Shown: in pieces, positions 1-13,046 of the stretch
Layout of the letters: each line of letters opens with the position of its first letter
Numbering within the stretch: the stretch's first letter is position 1
NCBI GenBank assembly: GCA_949357655.1
Contig: CASHTG010000010.1
Coordinates: forward strand, 992,001-1,056,000
Source of the DNA: Parascedosporium putredinis
Lineage: Eukaryota > Ascomycota > Sordariomycetes > Microascales > Microascaceae
Length of the DNA stretch: 64,000 nt
Reading direction: 5' to 3'
The notes under the pieces: model-generated
What the model was told of the DNA's origin: nothing
The model's input: only the letters and a program-made list of their open reading frames with translations
Databases searched by the model: none
Made by a program: the position numbers and the translations under genes

Positions 1-1284
1 TGTGCCTGTGTCGCGCCACCGTCGCCTGGTTTCCATGCGGTTGGCGAAAAGTAATCACCGATGCCGTCAGGATTGCCAACTCGATAGCAACCTTGACCCT
101 CTGTCTATGCAAGACGCTTCCGAAGCCAGATGGGAAAATGGCGCCAGCACTCTCACGCGCGTCCCAGCTCGAACAGCTATCGTGCAACTGAGACTTGTGT
201 TGGCTAACGAACTGACTGGCTGACAGTCTAGATGTCATGTTCCAAGGGTGGTCAGACCCGGCCACTGACATACGGCCTGACTGACTGATGACTCTGGCCA
301 GACGGTACCGCACCACCGGTTCGTGGGTTTCCGCTGTCGCTGTCATCGCTGTCGTGTCTCGTGCAGACACAAGGGAAACCGCTTCTCTTCCTCTCAGATC
401 AGGCTTGTTGTCTCTCACGTACGCTCAGCTAGCCTTCCATCTTCCGCGCTCAAAAGCCCGCCCCTGGGTCTTGCCGAGCCTTGCATCAAATATTGATTCC
501 ATGTTGCCAGAAAAAAAAAAAAAAAAAAAAAAAGGGCGTAACAGAAATGCGGGAGAGGTTGCGGTGTGCTCTTGGGATAGTCTATCTTGGTGATCAGGTT
601 GCTCGCGATATGTGCCCTGCGTTTTTCGCCCACTTCCTTACTTGCGTAGTGAACACCATCTCTAACACAAGCAACTGTGAGTGTGTAGTGCGTAGGGAAC
701 AGATACTTTGTTTCGAGGCGTGGGCCTCTTCAACAAGCAATGATACTGCCCGTTTCTGTGTCCTGATGCGTTTAGAGATTTCGTGGATAAAACCTGGTCC
801 CTAAGGGCTGCTATGATCGAAGGGCTTTCCTAAGGCCATAGGAGTAAGTAACACGCTTATCGAATTAAGGGATGGAATGGAACCTGTAGACGGGGAGAGG
901 AAGGGACGGGCCCGACGAGATAGAGAAAGGATTGGAACTGATCAGAGGCACTGCTTGAAGAAATTGGTATATCCGGAGCTTGAAGACGTGTCCCCCTCCA
1001 GAAAAGGCCTTCCCCTATCCTCTCGAGGAGTCCCAGTCGCCATCACCTTCACTCCGAAATAGATGGCACAAACACTTGATATTGCGGCCAGTATGTAGAG
1101 AAACACGCCCCTCACCTATCCACGACGTCTATCCACACAGCTTCAAGAGGGAATGGCCTCTCCCATTGTCAGAGGTAACACAATTCTCTTTCTTTGCTCT
1201 CCCTCCTTCCGCCCATCCCCCTTCACCGACCATGCCTCCCACACTCTCCTCTAGGTTCATCGATAATCTCCCACTCATCCTCCG
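1..1284. other. Intergenic, no gene recognised
   Basis: No open frame here has recognisable protein character. The stretch holds a run of 23 A at 511-533 and a CT-rich block at about 1150-1400. The latter overlaps the 3' end of the doubtful minus-strand gene that follows. Confidence 0.5.
511..533. repeat. Poly(A) tract, 23 nt
   Basis: Uninterrupted run of 23 A on the plus strand. No retroelement 3' end or target-site duplication is visible next to it, so I treat it as simple sequence. Confidence 0.9.
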
Positions 1285-1889
1285 TCACACCACACCTCCT
1301 CTCCCCCAACCCCTCCTCACCCGAGCCCTCCCCACACCCCCAAGCCCTTCGCGCTCCAGCGCACTTCGCACCCTCTCGCCCACCATGGCGTCAATCTCGC
1401 CATCCAGCGCGTCGAGGACCCTGTTCGTCACCGCATGCACCAGAGCCTCGGTCTCCAACCTCGAGTCGTGACCGCGCGAAGAGTCGGTCGCCGGGGACGA
1501 GGTGGAGCCGTCGCGGGAATGGGGTAAGGATTCGTCGCCCACCCGGACCTCGGTGCTGTATGGTCTCGGCGCCCGTCGTCGGCCCGGTTGCGACCGCCTC
1601 CGGGACGGCGGGGCGTGCGCGCGCGGTGGTTTGGTGTCTCTGGTCTGCTTGAGCTGAGGGTCGTAGGGGTGGAGCTTGCCGATGAGGACTCTTGAACTGC
1701 GTCCCTCCGCTCATCCTCGTCGTCGGTGTCTACTTCATCCTCGCGGGTCGCCGTTTGGAAGCGGAGAGGGCCGGCACGCCGGGTTTCCGTGCCTTTGACC
1801 GTCCGTACCGGCCGCGTGGGGTCTCCGACGCCGTAGACGAATTCAAAGGCGACATCTTGGGGAGTCATGCCGCTAAAGATACCGAACAT
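1285..1889 (-). CDS. Uncharacterised protein, frame-broken, doubtful
   Basis: From an ATG at 1889 the minus strand reads MFGIFSGMTPQDVAFEFVYG, followed by an acidic stretch (DEVDTDDEDERRD) and a low-complexity S/T/P/R region. That frame then loses protein character. Between about 1500 and 1600 a second frame takes over, with a plausible amphipathic helix (LETEALVHAVTNRVLDALDG, then EIDAMVGERVRSALER), and runs to a stop at 1285. A single-base break somewhere in the GC-rich middle, as in every other gene of this window, would join the two halves into roughly 200 residues. I recognise no family. The high GC content of this block means that long frames can arise by chance, so the gene itself is uncertain. 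Confidence 0.35.
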
Positions 1890-4497
1890 TGCAGCTCTTG
1901 GGAGCAACGAATGGGTGGATGGGATGAAGGTATCCGAAGGGTCCGTCCGTCACGCTCTTTTTCGTGCAAGAGTAGGAAGAATGGGCTGCGATATCTACTT
2001 TTCTTTGCAAATGCAGGTGAGCCTTGCAAGGAGCTCAACGTGTCTGTCTTGGTTATACTCCTTTCACGTTCTTGGCCCTTACTCTTAAGTGAATTGTTGA
2101 AGTCACCAGGGGAACAAAGGCTGGTCTAGGTTGGCCGTTTGCTGCATCATCCCATTCGCCCGCTTGCATTTCTGCTGTCCATTTCTAGGCTCACTTCTTA
2201 TATAGTAGCCGTGCCTCTGGTCTCGCATATTCCCTTTGCTATACGAGCCTGTCGCGGGAAGAAGAGAGGATGGCATGTGAGAGAGCCAGAGTGCGCAAGC
2301 AGCTATGCCTGGCTGTGAAAGGGTCCCTCATCGGATTGCTTTCACCTGACGAGTTTGGGGGATGGCCGTCACTTGAAGCATTAGCGCGCGGGTTGCGGAA
2401 CTATGACTACGCATCTCAAAACGAGGAGACGGAGGAGGGAACAGGTTTTCGACGCGGGAGGTTGCCAAATAAGCACTCTACAATCCGGGCCTGTCTCTTA
2501 CAAACACGGAGGGAAACAACATACTAGTTGCGATTGAAAACGACGAAAACCGAGATAGTGGGGAGGGTGACTCTATTTCGAAGGTCGGATTTGCCAAACT
2601 CCCGTGCCGCCGATGCCGCCCGCCCGAGACGTCCGAACCCGTAGCTTCCGGAGACCGTCAGCATCATCTCCCCCACATCTTCCACCTCTGATGGATGGCA
2701 AACTTGGCACAAATCTCCCGCTCAAAACTAGAAATGAGAGAAGAGGAAAAAAAAAAAAAAGGAGCAAAGGGCCAAGAAACAGCAAGTTGATGTTACTGCT
2801 ACAAGAGTCCCAACAAAACACTAAACGCTTGTGCCATGTTCGCAAAGTTTGCGGGGTGGAAACGTAAGAAAGAAGGAAAAATAGGCAAAAAAGCGGGAGT
2901 CGACTGGAGCTCTATCCATTCCACATCCCCACATGTGTCCGCAAACGCTGACATTGAAGGTTTCCGCTTTGGCGATGTTGGTCGCTCCCTTTCCCATCGT
3001 CTCTATCTTTTTTATATTTCCCAAACTCGTAACGGTACTAGAGCGGGAAAGGGTTGAATACTTGGATATATCCACGCATTGGATCTATCTGTCTGGTCTG
3101 TCTTCACAACGTAGAACACCGATAGCCATTATCCCACCTGCCTACCATGGCCTTTCGTCATCCAACGCATCGGGCTCGTCATGCCTCCACTTTCTTACAC
3201 ACTTGCTTACACCGTCCGTGAACCTTGTTTCCTTTCCCCCTCCCCTGCCGAGCTCCCCTTCACTACCAGGAGCCTTTCCCCTGCCTTTGAAATGATGGCA
3301 GTGGCGCTTAATGTAACCGGGACGCGGCGGACACTAGTTGATTCATTTTTCTCCTATGCCGCGGTTGCCATCACCAGCGTTTCGGTCTCCAAACCCTCCG
3401 GTTGCCTAATCGAAAGCTTTATGGAAGCGTAGCTTCATGACTCTTTCCCCCTCTTCTTTCCCCTCAAAAACTCGAAATCGAAACTTGAGGTCCCATTCCC
3501 GGCGTACCCGGGGTTGCCTAGTTCAGCTGGGGCGACCGATATATCACGCGGATGAGGCTGCCGCCCCATGAGAAATCAGGATTAGAGAAAAGTAAGAAGA
3601 TTCAGAGCGATTGATAACGGAGTACCGAACACGCAGCCTTGACCCCCGCCAACCCGCGTCAGAGTTTCGCACTGCTCACCATGCCTCGCGGCTTAGCCAC
3701 GGCACGAGGTGGGCACTGCCTAGGAAGCAAGCCTTGCCCAAAGCTGTAGCTTAGAAAACAAAGATGAAGGGCCTCAAAAGAGCAAAAATAGCAAAGGAAG
3801 GATAAGGAATAAAAATGAGGCCTTTGATATTATAAATCCCAAGGCTTTTCAACGCGGTGTAGGTACGGGAGGGAGTCAAGCCGGGCACTTACATCCCCAT
3901 CTTTAACCATATCAAATACCGGGAGCTGGATGAACATCACTAGGCTGATATATGAGAGTGACTCCACTCGGAGCAAAGGGCCACCCTTCTCACCGCAGCC
4001 CCGTGATGGCTATGGCATGCGACAACCGAAGATATGCGCGACGCTTGCCTCCACATCAACATGCAACACTCAAACACTAGAGTCGACCTCATAACGCTAT
4101 CAAGGCAACTCCTCATGAGCGGAGACATCGCTGTCTCTGCGTTCCGTCGTAGAGCTGACCTTGTATCTCCTCAGCTTTCCGTGTTCCCTCGCCCACCTCA
4201 CCGCTTCCTCGTATTCCCGAAACTATATGCAATTCGTAGCTGCCTTCTCAAGCAATACGCCACGATCTAAGAATTTTCAAAACACTTGCTTCGTTTCCAT
4301 GACACCGCCAGAATCCTGCCTGCGGTGAGTTTCTTCCAGCCACAAAAAAGCTAAGAGATCGATCCCGACTTTCTCCGCTCAAAACATACGTTATTGGTGT
4401 AAAGCCTCCGAGAGAGCCACAGCCGGCTGCCAGTCCACACAGACAACAGCACCAATGCTTGCCCGTGGCCTCGTTCTTCCGCTTTGCATGAGTATTA

Positions 4498-4524
4498 GTG
4501 TGTGTATGTGTGTGTATGTGTGTA
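4498..4524. repeat. TG-rich microsatellite
   Basis: Imperfect (TG)n interrupted by TA: TGTGTGTATG is repeated about twice and followed by TGTGTAC. It is simple sequence with no coding context. Confidence 0.8.
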
Positions 4525-6950
4525 CGTTCGCTCTGCCCGCGAATGCATGCAGGGTCCTCATCATCTGCATTCCTCTTCTTTTCCCGCCCCGGCAAGGGTG
4601 CGAGGAAGAGAGACCCCTCACATCGCGGAAAGTAGCGGGCCTCGTCTTCGGGCCCGGAGGGAACGAACCGATGGCATCGGCGCTCTCCTACGGCAAATTC
4701 TTTCTTCCGCCCTCCTCTTCCGACCTGCAGGCCTTTTGATCCTTTGGTCTAGTTTCCTACTTCAACTCCTGCAACTACGGAACCAATTGTGTTGTCTATG
4801 GTGATTCTTTCTCCTTGCTCCATCGCCGGGTTCCTTTTCATAGGAGGGCATCAAGAGGAGGAAAGACTGTGAGTGGGTCGGCAAACATAAGGCTTCATTG
4901 CCGTCCCGTCCCTATCTTCCCCTTAGCTTGAGGACGACGCGGTGGACCCCCGTCCGACAACCCCTCCTCGTACATAATCTCCTGGGGAAGGGAATCGGAC
5001 ACGGGGCACCGAGGGGGAACGAATGTGGGGTCGGCGGGCTCCGGAGAGGCAAGGCCCTCAACACCAAGCTGACAAGAGATACGAATATCTTGCGCGCGGG
5101 GTATTAGTTGACACATAGACTTGGCTTCCAATTTAAGACTGCCGAGAACAAAAAGATACATGTAAAGAAAAAAGAAATAAATTTCTTATTGTCGCCTCTG
5201 ATTGGAGATTGGCGTACTCGGGCGGTTGGAGGTTATGGCTAACATGATGCTGAAACGAAACCCTAGCAGTCATTGGCTAGATGAGGATGACTTGGAAATC
5301 TACATGTAAAGTTCGTCTGCATGGTGTAGTGCGCTGGACATGGCTTTGTTTGTGATCGCTAATTTGGAGGGCTTGATTCATTCAATACATTCAGTATATG
5401 TAATGTTGGGAGGATGAAATCTCAGAACAGTGGAGTCTAGGCGCATGAAGACCTGAGCTCCGTTGAATCAATCAGAATTGTCGGCGTATTTTTCTTCTTT
5501 CTTTTTCAACGCTAGTTCACTTGACATATTCATTGCCGTCTGAGAAAGGAATCCGAAAATGAACAAAATAAAAGGTACTCAAAATCTGTTTGGTAGGGAA
5601 GGAATGCATGGTGGAAAAAAATCGAGCCAGCGTCGAATCGCACGTTCCTCGTGTCGGTGACCACCGTGGTGGCCTGTTTCGGCGGATCGCGGACTCGATT
5701 CCAGAGATTGCACGGGGAGACGGGCCATGGGGACCCTCTCCCAAGGCAGCCTCCGTCAACCCTTCAGTCAAAACTGCAGGTCCATGCCCCCCTGGCCCGC
5801 CTGCGCCTCAGGGACTAGGATTGGGGAGTGGTGGGTTTATCCACCCAATCTCAAGCCTGCCGTTCGGGCACCGAGCACGGCAATCCCGCCCACCAAAATC
5901 GGATCCTGGTGCGCCAAGGAAGCTCCGGGGTTCTCTTTGCAATATGTTGGAAGGCAAGACATCGCGCAGGAGGAGGACATTTCAAAAGTCTACTCTACCT
6001 TGGCAGTGGACTGTAGATTCGCTTGTCTCGTCTCATCCTCGCCCCAGCTAGTCTATCGAACGCGAGGGAGGATTCTTTTCCTTCCCCGTGAGTCTTTCTT
6101 GGCTGAGTCACAGATCGCTTTAGTTTTCCATCTATTACACTATGGTTGGCGAGAAACTGGCCCGTGTTGCTCGAGAGATCAATTTTTGTGCTCGCCTGCC
6201 CCACCCCGTGCCTGAAGAAGAGTCTTGTCCTCCCGGCCATCCGCCGTCCGCATGACCAGAGTTTGTGTGTTCTTGCCGTCCTGGCCCTCTTCCTGACGTG
6301 GTTCCCGATTCTCCCTCTTCGCCGGACTCGACTTCCAGAATTTTTCTTTGCTCCCATTGTCAGCATCCTTCAGGCAAAGCCTGCCTCTCGGCGACCAGGA
6401 TTCCGGGTGGCCTGCCTTTGGTCCTCGGCTGGGACGGTCCACCCCCTCCACTCCACTCCAGCAAGTGATCAAGCTCGCTTCCCGAGCCAGTCACACGTGC
6501 TGGAGCTACAGCCTCAGCCCAGCCCAGCCCAGCTAGCGAAGAGAAGGGGATGTGAACATCCTCTTTCTAGGGGGTGCGGAGAATAATAGTGTGAGCTTAG
6601 TTTTCGGTTTCGTCGCCGAAGTAGTGTGCAGGTTTAGTCTTCGAGAAACACCAAAAGACTCTTCCGCCCCCGTGACGAGCTCCACCAAGTTCGAACGCCA
6701 GTCGAGGCGTTGTGGTACAAGCTCATTCGCGCTGTCATTCCTCTTGCTAGCATACAAGGCTCGAGACACTCGCCGTGTGTCGAACCGAACCAGGCCTCAG
6801 TGATTCCCACTATCAAGGTATCATTTTAAGGCGTGCTCAATGGATCTATATGCAAACTTTCTATCGATTCCTTCGGCGTTGTATCGGCGAGCTGTGGTTC
6901 GCGGAAGCACCAGTCTAGGAACCCAGTACTTGCATGGTTATGGTTCTCTT

Positions 6951-6970
6951 ACACACACACACACACACAC
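6951..6970. repeat. (AC)10 microsatellite
   Basis: Ten uninterrupted AC units on the plus strand inside non-coding sequence. Length polymorphism between strains is likely for such a tract. Confidence 0.9.
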
Positions 6971-7490
6971 CAACGCGCAGCCTGTGAGTCTGTCCAATGT
7001 TAATGATGGGAGCTACGGAAGCCTTCGGCTTCTCGGCTCTATGCTCTTCTCGGAGCAGAGGATGTTTTACCTTTTTAGCTTTGTGACACTGCTTCATTCT
7101 GCATATCCAAGTTCGCTTCACACTAAATAGTGTTTTTTGCTCGCGGACGGCGGGCACTGGCTACATTCAAACTGAAGAAAGGCTGAAGCTCGTTCCTTTG
7201 CATTCCTTCGCGCATCGATCTAGATCTTCCATTGTTCCGTTCGGTCATTGTTTTCTGACGAGGGTGCTATATTTCAGTCTGAAGCACTGCATGAACCATA
7301 GAGCCCCGACGAGCGATTACCTCCAGGCCGGTGCCGACCGTTTCGTACATCCTTCGTACACCGGAAAAGGGTCAATGGTAATATTAGATATGGCCAAGTA
7401 TTTTAGATTAGGTCGCCGAGGTGCGAGGAGGATTGCTGAGAACGGCGATGTTGAGTACGTTTCCCGCGCGGCAGTGTACGAAGTCCTTTG

Positions 7491-7575
7491 TTCCTTTTTT
7501 TTTTTTTCTTTTTCCTTTTTTTCCTTTTTCCTTTTTCCTTTTTTTTTTTTTTTTCTTCTTCCCTCCCTCCCTTTT
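7491..7575 (+). repeat. Long pyrimidine tract
   Basis: About 85 nt almost purely of T and C on the plus strand, made of T runs separated by CC or C, with a (CCCT)-like end. Similar but shorter tracts recur through the gene-poor parts of the window. The function is unknown; poly-pyrimidine tracts are common in fungal promoters. Confidence 0.8.
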
Positions 7576-9935
7576 GGGACCGTTAGCTCTTTTGCTTCCT
7601 GCGAAGGAAAACCCTTTCAAGCGATTGCCGTAAATGTTATTAGCGCTTTGCCTTTTATTAGGTGCCACTTGCTTGCCGGACTCTCGAAGCCCCGGGGTAC
7701 CACCAATTCACGGTGGTTTCTAGGAACACCCATCTTCACTATCATGGGGCAGTATGCTTCTACTAAGCTCCTGAGAGTGCAATATAAGTCTTAACCCGAG
7801 TTCGAGCTCTACCCTTAACAACTTTCCGTGAATAGCTGCCTTTTCTTGTTCTTGTGCAAATAATGACGGGGAGCAAGACGGTGTGTGTGTGTCCCTTTGA
7901 GCCAATTGTAGGCGATCCTCGATCCGACCGCGAAAAGTCCGAATGGCCGCGGACATCTCGGCATAGCAGCGTTTCCAACCAAAGAAGGGGGAGGGGTTGC
8001 TATTAGTTGGCGAAATGCAGGATGCAGGCGGCTTTTCCAGCATTTAAACGAAAATTTTTGGGCGACGACAAAAACCAGCCGGCGTCTTCCGCCAACCCAC
8101 CCTGCCTTGGCCCACGGGCGCTAAGCCGAGCACGGGGAGCGCGCTCTCTCCGTCGTCTCTTTGAACATGATAATCTCATAGTACATGTAGCATTGCCACA
8201 CCCTAAAGGCCGGTGTTAGCTCAGCCAGAGACTGATTTAATCACAGTCTTTCCTTTTTGGAGTTGGTTTTACTGTGTTGGAAGGTTTATGCAGGCTGAAA
8301 CTTTGCCTCTGTCCTACGTTTGAGTGAGAGGCTGGAGGTGATGTTGAGCAAGCGTAATTGTCACCATCGTTTTCACCCTAGCTTCAAAACAGTCGAGTAC
8401 ATCGGGAAAGGCGTGTCGGTAGATCGACAATGGGCGCGGATAATGAATGGGGTCTAGACCCTTGTTTTCCGGCGCTTTCAAGTTTTGCGAACAGAGCACC
8501 CTTTCCCAGGCTAATCACAACCCAACGTGGCAGGGCGACACGACACGACATCCCCCTAGATTGTGTCAAAAAGACTGCGAAACTAGAACGTAGAACGTGG
8601 GTTATTAGTTGAATCAATTGTTAAATCTATCTGAGTGTCAGCCTGCCGTTGATGCGGTCAGCAAAATAAAAATACAAAAGAAGAAATGTTTGCCCGATGA
8701 CGTTCGCCCACACCGATCCCTTCCCGATCAATCCGTTCCTGTAACGGCTCTCCAGACCCCGCAGCTTCCGCTCCCCAAAAGGACGACGCCTCGCCGCATT
8801 CTACATGTATCCACTTGACGTGTTGGCGTGTCGCTCTGGCTCTTGCTCTCCTTTCATGTCCGTTTCCCCGCGAGCTGTCGCCCAGGTGCTGAGACTATGG
8901 AGGAGGCGAGGGGATCAAGGGGCGTACACTAACATTTGCAGTTCAACCCACGCGGTTCACTGCCTACCCGTCTTCTTTTTCTTTCTTTCTTTTTTTCCTT
9001 TTTCTTCTTTTTTTCTCAATTTCTTTTGCTTTTCTTTTTCGAGATTCCGTACCTCGTGTCGTCTGTCAAAGTCTTGGCCTCGGGTCCGAACAAGAGGTGG
9101 AGACTCTCGACTGTCGGTGACTCAACGTACCTTGCCCACAAATTCACATGTGTAGGTACATATCGTCAAGCTTGACAAGAGAAGAGCCCGGATATCAGCG
9201 TGGTTGCGATTTCCCGTTCCGGGAATTACCTTGTTGTGCACGAACGTACTTTCCTTGCGCGTAGCCGAGGAGCATTTCCAGTGAAAAGACGTCGGCATAG
9301 TTTCATACCAGGGCTGTAGCTGAGGGGGTCCGTGATAAACCATTGAGAAAACCACGAATCTATCACTTTCAAATGGCACCGAGGCAATCAAGCTCTTAAT
9401 CGGGTAGAAGTAGATTCGAAAAGGAAAGCTGCAAGGAGGATCCTTCCCTTCAACAACGCGGCACGTTTTCACGACGTCAACGCCCCCACATTCCCTCTAG
9501 CCCCTTTCCGCGCCATTTCACGCGAAATAGTGTAGGCCGGACCCTGGCGATGGTGGTGGATGTCGTACGACCTTTCCAGCGAAAGGGCTCAAGATGGTGC
9601 CCTACCGAACCATTTTTGAGAACCCCACCCTTCCGTGTTCCTACAAGCATGTCCCTCCAGGGTCAAAGGGATCACCGAATGCGGGCTGTCAACATACATT
9701 GACTGATCAAATTCTGCTCAAATTATGCCTGCCCTTGCACCAACCCGAACGCCCTCTCCCTTTCACCCTTCCGTTTGCCTTAGCTCCGCCGTTAATCCCC
9801 AATCCAGCGTCCACAGCTGCTTCCATTTTTATTTCCATCACCCTTTTCCGAACGACGTTTAATGATAGGTCCCGAACGGGTGTCTTGATTGGGTCGGTCA
9901 ATGCATCTCCGCGCAAACGTACGGGGAAGGCAAGG

Positions 9936-9966
9936 GAAAAATGAAGGGAAAAATGAAGGGGAAAAA
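9936..9966 (+). repeat. Short tandem purine repeat
   Basis: The unit GGGAAAAATGAA occurs about 2.5 times in tandem (GGGAAAAATGAAG, GGAAAAATGAAG, GGGAAAAAAGG). No coding sequence overlaps it. Confidence 0.7.
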
Positions 9967-10759
9967 AGGAAAGCTGGTTCCTACTTTTCCCGTAACTTCC
10001 CGGCACATATAGTTTGTGGATGGGTAGTTCTCGTGCTCATGAATGCGCTGCCCGCCGCCCCAATGTATACATCCATAGATCCATGTACGGTCAAAGGTCA
10101 ATATTTGGCCGCGGGCGCTGGAAAGTTCGCTCTAGTGACAAGCTCCCCGGCCTTGCAATCGCCGTTGCTCATAGTCGTCAGGGGGCCCAAAGGAATTGAC
10201 CTCCAAGACAGGAGGCGAGACTGATGCACATAACGACTCGAACTGTCTCTTCGCCAGATCTGCGGAGGGCAACTCTCGCAGCTAACAATGGGGGAAAACG
10301 CTAGGGGCGGAATGGTTACCGTCCGGGGACGTGGGTACGGTAATCTTGAGTCTTGCATGGCCACTGCATCATGGAAGAGCAAGACTTTGGCTGGGGCGTG
10401 GACCCACAACTCTCGCCCGGAAAGCTCCTGCAGGTTCTTGGCCGTGCTTTCTCGAAGACGAGGAAGGGGAATTCGATCGCAGATTCGTTTCTTCAGAGGT
10501 ACGAGAGTAAAGTTGAGCTCGGCTTACGTCTCCCGACATGCCCGCCCATGACCCACCAAGGTCAAGGCTGCTTGCAAAGTTGCGATTAATTGCACTGTTC
10601 TTGGTAGGGAAGGACGGAGAAGGTGCTAGCCAACATCGAAGCTTGGCCCATCAGCAAGTCTCTCTCGTGGCCGTCCGCCACTTCGGCTTCGCATCCACGC
10701 CCGTTCCCGCTCCCACGCTACACAGTCTTGGCCTCTAATGGCTCGATGCTCCTTGCCTC

Positions 10760-11986
10760 TTGACCAGGGCTCCCCTTCCGTCTATTTTCCTCTTTTCTAT
10801 TTCCTACCGTCCCTTTATTAGTCACATCTCGGTTTCGTTCTGCCTTACACTCCCAAAGTTCTTGTCAACTTTTGCTTCGCTCAACCGACGTCTTCGGTAT
10901 ATATCTTGGCCCCTCCTTTCCATCCATCCCACCCGGCCCCGCCTCCCAACAGGTCTTTTTTTTTCTCCTCCGCTTTATATGTATCACTTAGCTGCTGCTG
11001 TAATCATACCATCACATCATCATCAGCATCATCTCATCCATCGATCCAGAAAACGGAAAACGCTACGGTGCCCTTGTCAATTACCCACACCCCTACTCCA
11101 TATCCCCATCCCAAACACACTTTACTCCCTGCTCCACTTGCCAAGGTACCAAGTACGAATCCGGAGTCCCTCGGCGGCCCCAGCTGTATACGTATTCCTC
11201 CGAGCTATAAGCTCTCGTACACACCCACCTTGAGATGTTCTTGAACGTCCCTTGACGCACCACCGAAACATACAAAGATACTATATCTATTATATCTACG
11301 CTACTCTGCCTTGATTGCAGTCCCGAAAGCTTCCAACAAGTCCAAGCTACTCAATCTTTCTTTACATACTCTTTGGCGCCCACGAGTCCTTGATACTCTT
11401 TTCTCTCCCCTCTCACCCAATCTCAGTCTCGGTGTGCCCTTTACTTGCTCCCACCGGCTCGAGCAGCTCTTATCAGCTTTTAAGCCAACTTTGAACTGTC
11501 AAAACTTCTAGGATCGCCTCTCCTACACTTCAAGCTTGACAGCCTTAGCCCGGAGCTTAACTCGACCCTGTTTTCTTTCCCCTTCACTCTTCTTTGACCA
11601 GGCCTTAGCCTAACCTCGCCGCTATCGCTCGCTCCAGGGCCGCTTGATGAGCTACCTCTAATCCCGCCAAGCCGCGGACCTCAAAACGCATCACCCGGTT
11701 GATTGACACAGAGCTTCCGTACCAGAAGCTCGGCAAACGCAATCTGTTGATCCTCTTCCGCCCTCGTCGCACGCGGCACGACCTACCAGAACTGCCTAGC
11801 TCTACCCCGCCTGCTTCAACCAACCTTTTTGCTTTGGGAGTTAGCTGCGTGGCTTCGACGCCCAACTACCCGAAAACCTTGAAACCTCGCTGATCTACGC
11901 CCTCCATTTATTTGGCCTCCTACCCCCTTGGTTGGCGAGTTAGAAGTTGCTACGTTGCCGGAGTAAAGTCAGCTTTTATCAATACA
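10760..11986 (+). promoter_or_regulatory. Probable promoter and long CT-rich leader of the bHLH gene
   Basis: The 1.2 kb before the bHLH start codon is dominated on the plus strand by pyrimidine-rich sequence (for example CCTTTTCTATTTCC, then repeated CCATCC and CACCC blocks). This is the composition usual for fungal core promoters and 5' leaders. A TATATC motif lies near 10,897 and a TATATCTATTATATC stretch near 11,281. Several short ATG-initiated frames precede the gene, for example at 11,311 and 11,699, and could act as upstream ORFs if the transcript starts near 10.9 kb. The transcription start cannot be fixed from sequence alone. Confidence 0.35.
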
Positions 11987-13046
11987 ATGACAGCAAGAAG
12001 AATGGATTTTGCAAGCTATTACAGCCCTACTCAGCGAGACTCGGTATGTGCCTCTTTACCTGTAGTGTTGCCACGAAGTAGACTGGTTTCGTTGACTAAC
12101 AAGAGCCCACCACCGTCTAGATCTCAGCAGACTTCACCGAGCTCGCTCTTGGAGACTTCGGCGCTGGTTCGGTACCATCCCCCACCTCAACCTCTTTCCC
12201 TCTCAACACATACCAGCTACCGCAGTCGGCCGAATGGATGAACTGGACGGGCAAAGCCGCCATGTCTCCCGAGTTCCCGAGCACTGAATCTTTTGACAGC
12301 CCAATTATATCTGCGCGCTTTCCATCATCGACCAGTCCCGCGATAAATCCTCTCGAGCTCGCGAAGCGAGATGTTGATAACATCGGCGGCTTTGTCGAGG
12401 GCGTTTTTGATGATCTCGAAACCCCTCTCTTTGACAACATTGACATGATTCCCGATCCAGTTACCAACAAATCGCGAAAGACTACTTCAACCTCAACGGC
12501 GGCCAGCCGCACCAATACACACCAACCCCTCTCTCCAATCTCAACAGACGAGTCCAGATATCCCTCCAGGAAACGAAAATCACTGGCATCTACCTCAGGA
12601 TCCGCCACATCCTCTGCTCGCTCATCTCTTTCCCCTCCCTCTCCGCCCCCGCAGCTGTCCCAACCCGCCGGACCTCGGGAGGTTCCACAGCCCAACCCGT
12701 TCAACCTAAGAAGACAGCCCACAACATGATCGAGAAACGTTACCGCAATAACCTGAACGACAAGATTGCGGCCCTACGTGACGCCGTACCTTCTCTCCGG
12801 GTTGCTGCCTACAAACTTGAGCACGGGCACCTTCCCGACGATGCCGAGCTTGACGAAGACCTCGCCGAAGAACTTGGCGGTCTAGTTCCCGCGCAGAAGC
12901 TCAATAAAGCGACAATCCTCAGCAAGGCTGCCGAATATATCATGCATCTCGAGCGACGGAATAAAGAGCTCGCTGACGAGAATGCTCAACTGAAAGACAG
13001 AGGGGATAGCGGCATCGCCAGCGGCCTTGAGGGCATGTGGAGATAG
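11987..13046 (+). CDS. SREBP-type bHLH transcription factor
   Basis: Predicted nuclear DNA-binding regulator. Exon 1 is 11987-12043, ends at a GTATGT donor and is in phase 0. The 77-nt intron has a GACTAAC branch site and a TAG acceptor. Exon 2 is 12121-13046. The bHLH occupies about residues 218-300: basic part KKTAHNMIEKRYRNN with the tyrosine that marks SREBP-type bHLH proteins, helix 1 LNDKIAALRDAVPSL, a long acidic loop (DDAELDEDLAEE), and helix 2 KLNKATILSKAAEYIMHLE running into a short leucine-zipper-like tail. The N-terminal 200 residues are S/T/P-rich and contain SRKRKS. The frame breaks at a C5 run (12646-12650); six C would join SPPSPPPA to the basic region and give 327 residues. 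There is no transmembrane segment after the bHLH, unlike membrane-bound SREBPs. The target genes are unknown. Confidence 0.87.

Larger units (their letters stand above)
1890..10759. other. 8.9-kb intergenic block, no gene recognised
   Basis: Many open frames of 60-200 codons occur, but none shows a domain, a consistent set of splice sites or sustained protein-like composition. The block holds simple repeats (TG-rich 4498-4524, AC 6951-6970, pyrimidine 7491-7575, purine 9936-9966) and many short CT-rich stretches. It lies upstream of the plus-strand bHLH gene and may include its distal promoter. Confidence 0.5.
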
